Origin: an uncultured Clostridia bacterium
GTDB taxonomy: Bacteria; Bacillota; Clostridia; Christensenellales; Borkfalkiaceae
DNA length: 5,193 bases
Assembly (NCBI GenBank): GCA_937920115.1
Contig: CALGVF010000042.1
Location: 1-5,193, forward strand
Direction: 5' to 3'
Made by a program: the position numbers and the translations under genes. Below, one piece after another: positions 1-5,193 of the stretch; position 1 is the first letter of the stretch; the number at the start of each line of letters is the position of its first letter. The notes beneath the pieces are model-generated. The model ran no database searches. It was not told the DNA's origin and saw only the letters and a list, made by a program, of their open reading frames with translations.

Positions 1-532
1 ATTTCGCCGAAACAATACTGCCTGTTGACTGCGTAATTTACCTCGTTAATCGTGTTATTGCCCGACTTCTTATCTCCGATGCCTGCATCAAACGGGCGAT
101 AAATCGAACTTATCGCGTAATACCTTACGGGGTCTTTTTTCACCTCGAAGTTCGTCACTTTGTACTTAAATAACGTTCCATCGAAGTTTAGAAGTTCGAG
201 CGAATAATTGAAAAACTTATGTCGTCGTTTATCGTAGTGGATATATTTATCGACGAGGCTTTCACCTTATCTCCGCTCGGTTGGTAGACGTAAACAAACA
301 ATTCTTTATCCGTACTTTCTGCAAGTTGCATAACGGACAGAGAATAATCTTTTGCATTTGAAGGATAGTTCGCCGCACTGAAAGAAGCATCCTTGCCCAA
401 ATCTTCGAGTACGCCCGAAGCCGTTTTCTCATTCTCGTTCTCGGCAGCCACAGCCGAAAAACTCTGCGCTCCCGTGAGGAAAACGCAGAGCGTAACAATT
501 AAAACGGCTATTCGATTAAAAATTTTTCTCAA
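1..532 (-). pseudogene. Secreted protein of unknown function, frameshifted and cut by the left edge
   Basis: The first frame gives 114 residues from a TTG start at 532. It opens with a signal peptide (hydrophobic residues 8-28, likely cleavage after AVAA at 27-30), then a hydrophilic domain containing LFVYVYQPSG at 78-87, and stops at 188. The next frame is open without a stop from about position 217 to 1 and encodes about 70 plausible residues (including YSLELLNFDGTLFKYKV and YYAISSIYRPFDAGIGDKK). One extra T in the minus-strand T5 tract (plus-strand A5 at 211-215) would join the two parts, giving ...INDDISFFNYSLELLN. From memory, proteins with LFVYVYQPSG followed by this kind of tail exist as single chains in Clostridia-like genomes; I could not check that. 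The TTG overlaps the TGA stop of the gene before it (TTGA at 532-529), with AAGG about 8 nt upstream, so the start is probably translationally coupled. The break may be a real mutation or a homopolymer error. Function unknown. Confidence 0.8.
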
Positions 533-1092
533 ATCACAAGCCTTGCGGGAGATATCACAATCTCCGCTTCGGGACTTAGAACTCTGAACCCGATTTTAAT
601 CGTGGCTTTGTCGGATTCGGCGGTGATTACGAGCGTAAACAAATCTTCGTCCGGTACGGTTTTTCTGTCGTAGTCCACCTTTGTATCGGGGTTCTTGCTT
701 TGCAAAACCGCAATAAGATTTCCGACCGTTTCGACAGTAAAATCGTCACCCGTTTTGGTTATAACAAAACAATCGGTAAAATCCTCTTCACCTGTAAACG
801 CGTTCTTTTTACCGTCAACAAAGTATGTAAAATCGCTTTTCGCAGACAAAATCTGCACGTTATAGCCCTTTTTATCCGAAGATAAAAATTTGACTTTGCA
901 TTTCAAAGGCTTGTCCTTTTCGAGCAAATACCCGCTCGCAGACGAAGCGACTTTATCTCCGTTTATATCGACGTAAAAACTTTTCGGCTTTTCGGTAAAG
1001 CCGTTGGTTATAAAAACCGCAAACCCTATCGCAAGCACCGCGACTAATATTATAATGACGAAAGTAATGATTTTTATCGTACTGTTTTTCAT
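529..1092 (-). CDS. Membrane-anchored extracytoplasmic protein, 187 aa, unknown function
   Basis: I do not recognise this family. The protein has a short basic N-terminus, one strongly hydrophobic helix at about residues 6-28 (signal anchor or uncleaved signal), and about 155 residues that should lie outside the membrane and look beta-rich. There are two cysteines in that part (65 and 108), which could form a disulfide. No catalytic motif is visible. The last 15 residues contain AEIVISPARLVI, which loosely follows the hydrophobic spacing of the C-terminal tail shared by the 346-aa and 90-aa products of this operon. The ATG start is supported by GAGGTGA just upstream; this ribosome site overlaps the TGA of the preceding gene (8-nt gap). 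The 3' end overlaps the TTG start of the next gene by 4 nt. Existence of the gene is near certain; the role is unknown. Confidence 0.9.
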   Translation of the reverse strand: MKNSTIKIITFVIIILVAVLAIGFAVFITNGFTEKPKSFYVDINGDKVASSASGYLLEKDKPLKCKVKFLSSDKKGYNVQILSAKSDFTYFVDGKKNAFTGEEDFTDCFVITKTGDDFTVETVGNLIAVLQSKNPDTKVDYDRKTVPDEDLFTLVITAESDKATIKIGFRVLSPEAEIVISPARLVI

Positions 1093-1100
1093 GGCTCACC

Positions 1101-2627
1101 TCACATAAAAAATCTAATGGTTTTGCTTGCCCGCGAGGATGAATCGTAGATACGCACGGAGAAATAACAGGACTTTATAAGTGTCTGATTTTCCGTGGAC
1201 TTCGCTTCGTAATCCGTTCCGTATGTCGTGCCGAACTCATCGTAGAAAACATAGCGGTCGGTGTACGTCGTCGAATATCCGTCGGAACTGCTTGTAGCGT
1301 AATAATTTTCGAGCGTTTTATCACCCGTCGTTATTATAAGTTTTCCGTTTTCAATTTTCGCCGAAGCAATAAACTTGTCCGCAATCGTGCTTATCTGTTT
1401 TTTCGCGATATCGCTGAACGAAGTAAGTTCCGAAGAAGCGACTTCCGTTCCGAAATACACACTGCCGCTTCCGCTTACCTTTGCCGTCAGAACGGGCGAC
1501 TCAATGTTCTCCGTGACGATATCGAAAGTATAAGTTTTCTTAGGTTCGAGCGTGTAAAATTCACCGCGTTCGGTTGTGGTTGTCGAAGTCAGATCCGACG
1601 TAACGCTCAATTTCGCCGCGGGCGCGTCAACGAAAAAGAGTTTTATCTTCTTTTCAAGCCCGCTCGTTTTGTCCTTAACGTTCACATAAAAGTAAGCCGA
1701 TTTTATGAGCGTTATATTTTCTTTGGATTTCGCTTTGAAATCGTTATCAGCAATAAGATCGTACTCATCCTCGTAAACATAGCGTTTGTAATACGTCGTT
1801 CCGTAGCCGTCGGAAACGCTGCTTTCGTAGAAATCTTCGAGTTTCATATCGCCCGTTTTTATAGTCAACGTGTTGTCGGTTATCGTCGCGGAAGTTATAA
1901 ACTTGCTCGCTAAATCGTTCAGGGCGATTTTCTCGAAATCACCGAAGTTCGTCGTGTCGGCGGACGCGTATTCTGTACCGAAATAAACTTCGCCTTCGCC
2001 GCCTGTGGTTATAACGTACTCGGGATCTTGAACGCTGTTGAAAACGTTGGATAAATTTATATCGAACGTAAACGTTCTTTTCGGATAGACTTCGTAATAT
2101 TCGCCGCGTTCGGCTGACGTTTTCTTAACGGCTTTTGTGGATATATCCATACTCGTTGCCTTGCCTACAAAGAGAATATCGCACGTTCCTTTTATGTCCG
2201 TACCTCTTGCCGTCGCGGTTAAGATTGCCTTGCTGTCGCGAAAAGCCGCGTAGCAATTTATGTATACGGACTTATCCGTGTTTCCGAACTTTGTAACCGT
2301 CAGATATTTGCTTATATCTTCCGATTTCAACTGCGCGTCCGAAGCCCATTTCAAATCCCAATCGAGGGTGACGTTGCTCGCGTCCGCAGGTTCTACGGTT
2401 GCGGAAATTATATACGACGCCAGCGCCGAACTGTTCTCCGTTGCCGCAAGTTCGGATATCGCGAGTTTCACTCCGTCATCCGTAACGTTCGTAAGAGCCA
2501 TAACCGACTTTTCTTCTTTTTCTGTAGTTTCACCGCAGGAAACTATTCCCGCAAACGCGAAAACAACAATGGAAAGTAAGGCTATAAGTCGATTAACGGC
2601 ATATTTTATATTATTTTTGTTATTCAT
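1101..2627 (-). CDS. Lipoprotein with a Big_2-like domain and two tandem copies of an unnamed ~175-aa domain, 508 aa
   Basis: The N-terminus is a lipoprotein signal: basic start, hydrophobic residues 14-29, lipobox IVSC with the lipidated cysteine at 31, so the protein should sit on the outer face of the membrane. Residues about 44-155 look like a bacterial Ig-like (Big_2-type) domain: ATVEPADASNVTLDW near 76-90, then alternating strands ending TCDILFVG. Residues about 159-333 and 338-508 are two copies of one domain. Both contain RGE[YF]Y..[YE]P[KR][RK]T[FY]TFDI, VYFGTE.AS, K[FI][IA].SA.I, SDGY.TTY..RYV..DE and EN.TLIKS.YF. I cannot name this domain. The start is fixed by AAAGGAG 5 nt before the ATG; the gap from the preceding gene is 10 nt. 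There are no catalytic signatures; a binding or structural surface role is inferred from the architecture. Confidence 0.92.
   Translation of the reverse strand: MNNKNNIKYAVNRLIALLSIVVFAFAGIVSCGETTEKEEKSVMALTNVTDDGVKLAISELAATENSSALASYIISATVEPADASNVTLDWDLKWASDAQLKSEDISKYLTVTKFGNTDKSVYINCYAAFRDSKAILTATARGTDIKGTCDILFVGKATSMDISTKAVKKTSAERGEYYEVYPKRTFTFDINLSNVFNSVQDPEYVITTGGEGEVYFGTEYASADTTNFGDFEKIALNDLASKFITSATITDNTLTIKTGDMKLEDFYESSVSDGYGTTYYKRYVYEDEYDLIADNDFKAKSKENITLIKSAYFYVNVKDKTSGLEKKIKLFFVDAPAAKLSVTSDLTSTTTTERGEFYTLEPKKTYTFDIVTENIESPVLTAKVSGSGSVYFGTEVASSELTSFSDIAKKQISTIADKFIASAKIENGKLIITTGDKTLENYYATSSSDGYSTTYTDRYVFYDEFGTTYGTDYEAKSTENQTLIKSCYFSVRIYDSSSRASKTIRFFM
1104..2153 (-). repeat. Internal tandem duplication of a protein domain (two units)
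   Basis: Unit 1 is encoded at about 1629-2153 (residues 159-333) and unit 2 at about 1104-1616 (residues 338-508) of the 508-aa lipoprotein. Shared landmarks appear in the same order and at nearly the same spacing: ERGE[YF]Y, TFDI, VYFGTE, TGD..LE[DN][FY]Y, SDGY.TTY, RYV..DE and EN.TLIKS. Conservation is strong at protein level, while codons and many intervening residues differ, so the duplication is old rather than recent. Confidence 0.9.
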
Positions 2628-2637
2628 TTCAACTCCT

Positions 2638-2910
2638 TTAAAAAATTATTTCCGTTTCGTTCAAGACGATTTTTTCGACTTTCTTCGTCGGCTTTGTTCC
2701 GCTTTCGGATGGTGAGGAAACCGATTCCGATTCTTTTTCAGATTCGGAAAATCTATCAGAACTGGTTTCGCTACCTGCCGTCTTACTTTCGGAATATTGC
2801 TCGCTTTCTTTCCCCGAATCGCTCGGGTTGTGTTTTACCACTACGGACAGAGCAAAGAGAGTTAGCAAAACCGCAACGAAAATCGTCAGAACTTTCTTTA
2901 AAAAGTTCAT
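2638..2910 (-). CDS. Small anchor–stalk protein with the KKVEKIVL tail, 90 aa
   Basis: The protein has three parts. Residues about 6-25 form one hydrophobic membrane helix after a basic start (MNFLKK). Residues about 29-72 are a low-complexity linker, about one third serine with many glutamates, probably disordered. Residues 76-90 are KKVEKIVLNETEIIF, ending at the stop. Residues 331-345 of the preceding gene's product are almost the same peptide, also at the C-terminus. There is no room for a folded domain, so the tail may be what the protein presents. The start is supported by GCGAGG 5 nt before the ATG; the gap from the preceding gene is 11 nt. Codons in the middle resemble those of the neighbours, and the tandem placement and good ribosome sites argue it is a real gene rather than a remnant. 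Function unknown. Confidence 0.85.
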   Translation of the reverse strand: MNFLKKVLTIFVAVLLTLFALSVVVKHNPSDSGKESEQYSESKTAGSETSSDRFSESEKESESVSSPSESGTKPTKKVEKIVLNETEIIF

Positions 2911-2921
2911 AATCGCCTCGC

Positions 2922-3962
2922 TTAACCGAATACGAGTTCGGTCTGATCGAGAACAATCTTTTCAACCTTCTTCTGTCCGCTTAAAGCCGAAGTGTCGATT
3001 TCGATTTCAAATTTTGCAAGAACATTGCCTGCGCCGTCTTTAATGCTGAACGATACGGGCGACGTATTCGCCGTTGCTGTTAAGGCGGAAATAATAGAGT
3101 TCGACTGCGCGGGCGTTAAACCTTCCGCTATTTTTGCGTTAAACAAATTCAATGCAAAAATCTTGTTTGCCGCCGTAACTTTTAACGCGTCGCCACTGCC
3201 CGATTTCACAGCGTTCATAGCCGTTTTCAAGGCAGTGTTTTCTATCACGACATCCATAGTCGTAGGCGCGGCTATCTCGGAATCGTTCAATGCGACGGTA
3301 TATACGGAGGATTTCTTGTAAGTATAGGTAATTTTTAACTGTTCGGCGTTGTTAAAGTCCGCATAAATCTTACCCTTTTTCGTCGAATTGTCTAACGTCG
3401 GCGTTTTGCCCGTCTGCGAAGCCGTGAAAAGATAGCCCTCGAACTGCTGTTTGTAATCTACCGTGCAGGAAGCCGAAGCCTCGGGATTATCTCTCGAAGT
3501 TACGGTTATTTTTATCTGTTCGCCGAAAGCCGCCTTGCAGGTTACGGTTGCCGTCAACGCTCCGTCCGTCGTAGGTTCTGCCGTGATATAATCCGTTGCA
3601 GTCTTGCCATTTGCCCAGGCAGAGGACGCGTTTACAAACGCGACAGTCCAATCGACCGCTTTATTTGCCGCGTCGTCCGGCGTGATTGTCGCGACAACGT
3701 TCACCGACGTTTTCATATCGTCGGACGTTTCCGTCTTTGCGGGAGTCTGCGAAACAAGCATTGCCGTCGGGAGTTTATGAAAAACCCCGTCGTTCATTTT
3801 GTTGCCTTCGTTATCCGAAACGATATCTTCTTTCGGCACAACAACGTCTGCCGTCGGATTTTTGTCAGGCTTTTTCAAGCCTATGCCTACGCCTAAGCCG
3901 ATCGCCGCCAAAGCAAACGTTCCGCTTAAAAATATTGATAAAATTTTGTTTCTTTTCTTCAT
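2922..3962 (-). CDS. Membrane-anchored Big_2-like (bacterial Ig-like) protein, 346 aa
   Basis: I chose the ATG at 3962 because AAAGGAG lies 6 nt upstream of it; an in-frame ATG at 3995 would add 11 residues but has the ribosome site inside its coding part. After MKKRNK, residues about 7-29 form a membrane anchor or uncleaved signal. Residues about 66-170 look like a Big_2-type Ig domain: VVATITPDDAANKAVDWTV at 89-107, the Gly-Ala strand AFGEQIKITVTSRDN and the closing SASCTVDY. Residues about 175-328 are a second domain I do not recognise, containing AANKIFALNLFNAKIAEGL and VSFSIKDGAGNVLAKFEIEI. Residues 331-346 are the tail KKVEKIVLDQTELVFG. That tail looks like the opening strand of another Ig-like domain, but the protein stops there. 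It is probably a surface structural or binding protein; no enzyme motif is visible. Confidence 0.92.
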   Translation of the reverse strand: MKKRNKILSIFLSGTFALAAIGLGVGIGLKKPDKNPTADVVVPKEDIVSDNEGNKMNDGVFHKLPTAMLVSQTPAKTETSDDMKTSVNVVATITPDDAANKAVDWTVAFVNASSAWANGKTATDYITAEPTTDGALTATVTCKAAFGEQIKITVTSRDNPEASASCTVDYKQQFEGYLFTASQTGKTPTLDNSTKKGKIYADFNNAEQLKITYTYKKSSVYTVALNDSEIAAPTTMDVVIENTALKTAMNAVKSGSGDALKVTAANKIFALNLFNAKIAEGLTPAQSNSIISALTATANTSPVSFSIKDGAGNVLAKFEIEIDTSALSGQKKVEKIVLDQTELVFG

Positions 3963-3983
3963 TTTTTTCTCCTTTGTTTTTTC

Positions 3984-4011
3984 GGAAGCCCGCATGATTT
4001 TATGGGCTTCC
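3984..4011. other. Intercistronic hairpin between the first two operon genes
   Basis: GGAAGCCC (3984-3991) and GGGCTTCC (4004-4011) are perfect inverted repeats with a 12-nt loop. The hairpin lies in the 56-nt gap between the 156-aa and 346-aa genes, just before the ribosome site of the latter (3969-3975). Read along the operon (minus strand) it is followed by GAAAAAAC, not a U-run, so it is not a classical terminator for the operon. Read on the plus strand it is followed by a T-rich run. Possible roles are mRNA processing or stabilisation, control of the next start, or a plus-strand terminator. Confidence 0.6.
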
Positions 4012-4018
4012 CTGTATT

Positions 4019-4489
4019 TTATTTGTTTTTGTAAGTAACGGTAACGAGTTTCGCATACTTAAAAAGTTCGTTACCTTTGACTATTCCGTCCTCGTCGGCA
4101 GTAGGGGTTATCATTACCCGAAAATACTTAGCCTCTTCGGGAAAAGTGCCTCTATAAGTCGATGATTGAGCATTTGTCTTTGACATCAACTCTTTATCCG
4201 AGCCGTAAAAGAACAACGTGTAAGTCACGTTCGCGCCCTTATCCATCTCGATTTTAACCTCGTTCAACGGATAAAGATTTTTGGTATGTATAGCCGTTTT
4301 TGTTTCCGTATCGATTTTGCCATCGTCGCCTATAACGCCTACTGCATACGAAGAACTACCGAGAGTTTTTATCCTCTCGACGTCCTTCGTGTTGTACGCA
4401 ATAGCGCATATACCGACCGCAAGAAGAAGCAGTAAAACGGCTTCGACTATCCATTTTACCGTGTCGCGATTTATTTTCTTTTCGCTCAT
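4019..4489 (-). CDS. Bitopic membrane protein with extracytoplasmic beta-rich domain, 156 aa (first gene of operon)
   Basis: Residues 1-11 are hydrophilic, 12-32 form a clear membrane helix (LLLLLAVGICAIAY), and the remaining ~120 residues should lie outside. The outer part contains YAVGVIGDDGKID, AIHTKNLYPL, TYTLFFYGSDKELMSKT and a strand KYFRVMITP. This pattern recalls beta-sandwich (carbohydrate-binding or discoidin-like) domains in surface proteins, but I cannot assign a family. The ATG at 4489 is the only sensible start, because the helix begins 11 residues later. The ribosome site is poor: the nearest GAGG lies about 14 nt upstream, unlike the strong sites of the downstream genes. It is the promoter-proximal gene of the operon, and the palindromic element at 4519-4624 ends 30 nt upstream of it. 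Function unknown. Confidence 0.88.
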   Translation of the reverse strand: MSEKKINRDTVKWIVEAVLLLLLAVGICAIAYNTKDVERIKTLGSSSYAVGVIGDDGKIDTETKTAIHTKNLYPLNEVKIEMDKGANVTYTLFFYGSDKELMSKTNAQSSTYRGTFPEEAKYFRVMITPTADEDGIVKGNELFKYAKLVTVTYKNK

Positions 4490-4518
4490 ATAGCCGATAG
4501 AAACCTCGACCGAACTTG

Positions 4519-4624
4519 ATTTTCAGGCGTATCTTACGCTTAATTCTTCGTTCTTTCCGCGGCTTGTATTTGTATACTAACCCGCGGAAACGCCTTGCCT
4601 TAAACATAAGCTACGCCTGAAAAT
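4519..4624 (+). repeat. Palindromic intergenic element, copy 1
   Basis: ATTTTCAGGCGTA (4519-4531) and TACGCCTGAAAAT (4612-4624) are a perfect 13-bp inverted repeat enclosing about 80 nt. Inside are a 5-bp stem (GCTTA 4538-4542 with TAAGC 4607-4611), a 9-bp stem (TTTCCGCGG 4554-4562 with CCGCGGAAA 4582-4590) and an apical GTAT-TTGT-ATAC (4566-4577). The whole could fold as one long imperfect hairpin on either strand. No U-run follows the stem in either direction, so it is not an ordinary terminator. TTG flanks both sides (4516-4518 and 4625-4627), which may be chance. It is homologous in its interior to copy 2, read on the opposite strand. It may fall in the 5' leader of the operon. Confidence 0.8.
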
Positions 4625-4656
4625 TTGCGGTATCGACTACTTAATATATAGGGCAA

Positions 4657-4761
4657 CCTTGAAGCCGTATTTTTTAATGATTTATGGTAAAGGCGACCGA
4701 TGGCGTATACAAATACGTTGAGGGTGGATTTGCCGTAAAGCATAAAAAGACGGCTTCAAGG
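4657..4761 (-). repeat. Palindromic intergenic element, copy 2 (inverted relative to copy 1)
   Basis: CCTTGAAGCCGT (4657-4668) and ACGGCTTCAAGG (4750-4761) are a perfect 12-bp inverted repeat, extended inward after one mismatch by T5/A5. TTTATG/CATAAA (4681-4686, 4741-4746) offers a competing inner stem, and CGTAT-ACAA-ATACG (4704-4717) forms the apex. Read on the minus strand, the interior matches copy 1: TTATGCTTTA against TTACGCTTAA, the identical 12-mer GTATTTGTATAC in the same central place, and CGCCTT followed by CC.TAAA..CAT. Total lengths are 105 and 106 bp. The arm sequences are different in the two copies, yet each pair is fully complementary. Confidence 0.8.
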
Positions 4762-4820
4762 CGAGTTCTATTGAGGTTTTAATTGACCAAGAAAGTTGCG
4801 TATTTAAGTGTTAGACTATT

Positions 4821-4839
4821 ACAAAACTATCGGTTTTGT
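4821..4839. other. Small hairpin in the intergenic region
   Basis: ACAAAAC (4821-4827) and GTTTTGT (4833-4839) are a perfect 7-bp inverted repeat with a 5-nt loop. It is AT-rich and followed by G/T-rich sequence rather than a clean T-run, so a terminator call is not supported. It could be an operator or an incidental structure. Confidence 0.4.
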
Positions 4840-4918
4840 TTGGGTTGATTTGGGGTTTCATATAGACTGGATTTCTAACAAAAACAAAAAACAAATGGTA
4901 AAATGGCATTGTAAAAAA

Positions 4919-4943
4919 CGGTATAAAAGACGTCGTTATACCG
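4919..4943. promoter_or_regulatory. Operator-like palindrome upstream of the rightward gene
   Basis: CGGTATAA (4919-4926) and TTATACCG (4936-4943) are perfect 8-bp arms around a 9-nt spacer. The palindrome lies 20 nt before the AAGGAGA ribosome site of the gene starting at 4979. The size and position suit a dimeric repressor site overlapping the promoter or early transcript. If the downstream protein is an HTH regulator, autoregulation is possible; that is an inference. Confidence 0.45.
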
Positions 4944-4963
4944 AGCGAAATAAAATAAAAGAA

Positions 4964-4970
4964 AAGGAGA
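4964..4970 (+). promoter_or_regulatory. Ribosome binding site of the rightward gene
   Basis: AAGGAGA at 4964-4970 lies 8 nt before the ATG at 4979. This near-perfect Shine–Dalgarno sequence fixes the start of the partial gene. Confidence 0.9.
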
Positions 4971-4978
4971 ACTAAATT

Positions 4979-5193
4979 ATGACAGCAGAAGATATAAGGA
5001 ACGATTTAAAAGAGATACGAATTTACTATTCGATGCAAAAAACATTTGAAATGGGCGAGCGATATGCAGGGCAATCTGTACTCACCGAAAAGGTTAAAAA
5101 GTACAATGCGGCGATACTGTCTGCTCCCGGAAAAATGTACGTCTTATATGTAAACCTGTATGTTTGCAACAACTCTCAGGAGACGTTAGCCGT
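4979..5193 (+). CDS. Partial gene: probable small HTH-type regulator, phage-like (71 residues visible)
   Basis: The reading frame is open from the ATG at 4979 to the window edge (71 codons). The protein begins MTAEDIRNDLKEIRIYYSMQ, is rich in charged and helical residues, and continues TEKVKKYNAAILSAPGKMYVLYVNLY. It ends in the visible part with NNSQETLA, which resembles the first helix of a helix-turn-helix (..S.EELA..). From memory, small sigma-like or ArpU/DUF1492-like regulators in prophage and mobile regions of Clostridia have this layout, with the HTH at the C-terminus. The decisive part lies outside the window, so the family is a tentative call. It is transcribed divergently from the surface-protein operon, with an operator-like palindrome just upstream. 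Confidence 0.75.
   Translation, partial: MTAEDIRNDLKEIRIYYSMQKTFEMGERYAGQSVLTEKVKKYNAAILSAPGKMYVLYVNLYVCNNSQETLA

Larger units (their letters stand above)
4490..4978. other. Divergent intergenic region, non-coding, rich in palindromes
   Basis: This 489-base stretch separates the leftward operon from the rightward gene. I see no convincing coding frame. It holds two large related palindromic elements (4519-4624, 4657-4761), a small hairpin (4821-4839), an A-rich run (about 4877-4896) and an operator-like palindrome (4919-4943). Promoters for both directions must lie here or within the elements, but I found no clear -35/-10 pair on either strand. TATATT on the minus strand at 4648-4643 is a weak -10 candidate for the operon without a matching -35. 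Confidence 0.75.

Noticed and set aside
2260..2715. Plus-strand open frame of 151 codons
   Set aside because: It lies antisense to the lipoprotein and 90-aa genes, has no ribosome site of note, and its composition follows the complementary codons.
2992..3321. Plus-strand open frame of 109 codons, and a similar one at 3686-3997
   Set aside because: Both are antisense shadows of the 346-aa gene, whose anchor, Ig-like domain and ribosome site are convincing.
3963..3995. Longer start (ATG at 3995) for the Big_2-like protein, giving 357 aa
   Set aside because: The strong ribosome site lies inside this extension and points to the ATG at 3962; the 11 extra residues are hydrophilic and also overlap the hairpin at 3984-4011.
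4356..4607. Minus-strand open frame of 83 codons running into the palindromic element
   Set aside because: It overlaps the 156-aa gene in another frame, is very rich in Arg/Lys, and runs through an inverted repeat; it has no supporting signal.
4519..4624. Classical MITE, integron attC site or intrinsic terminator
   Set aside because: The arms differ between the two copies, no RYYYAAC/GTTRRRY core boxes are seen, and no T-run follows the stem on either strand. The flanking TTG pair is too short to count as a target duplication.
4783..4866. Promoter candidates for the rightward gene (TTGACC at 4783; TATAGA at 4861)
   Set aside because: No matching partner box occurs at 16-18 nt spacing, so I do not call a promoter.
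4490..4978. Known riboswitch or CRISPR array
   Set aside because: There are no regularly spaced direct repeats, and I recognise no known riboswitch consensus; the structures seen are inverted repeats.

Overview
The window looks like a piece of a Gram-positive (Bacillota, Clostridia-like) genome of moderate GC. The evidence is strong AAGGAG-type ribosome binding sites, a lipobox lipoprotein, short one-pass membrane anchors, Ig-like (Big_2-type) repeat domains and the standard code. This is an inference from sequence style, not a database match.

Positions 1-4489 hold six genes on the minus strand, transcribed right to left and packed as one operon. In order: a 156-aa bitopic membrane protein (4019-4489); a 346-aa anchored protein with a Big_2-like domain (2922-3962); a 90-aa anchor plus Ser/Glu-rich stalk (2638-2910); a 508-aa lipoprotein with one Big_2-like domain and a tandemly duplicated domain of about 175 aa (1101-2627); a 187-aa membrane-anchored protein (529-1092); and a secreted protein that runs off the left edge and is broken by a one-base frameshift (1-532). 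Apart from a 56-nt gap after the first gene, the joins are 11, 10 and 8 nt and then a 4-nt overlap. Every product is exported or membrane-anchored and none shows a catalytic motif, so they may form an envelope or surface complex of unknown role. The 346-aa and 90-aa proteins end in nearly the same peptide (KKVEKIVL..TE..F), which resembles the first strand of an Ig-like domain that never continues.

Positions 4490-4978 are a 489-base non-coding stretch between the divergent operon and a rightward gene. It holds two related palindromic elements of about 105 bp (4519-4624 and 4657-4761) in inverted orientation. They share a core (GTATTTGTATAC plus flanking motifs), but their terminal arms differ in sequence while each stays perfectly self-complementary. 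A small hairpin (4821-4839) and an operator-like palindrome (4919-4943) follow.

Positions 4979-5193 are the start of a rightward gene, cut by the window edge. It resembles small helical, HTH-type regulators found in phage-like regions.
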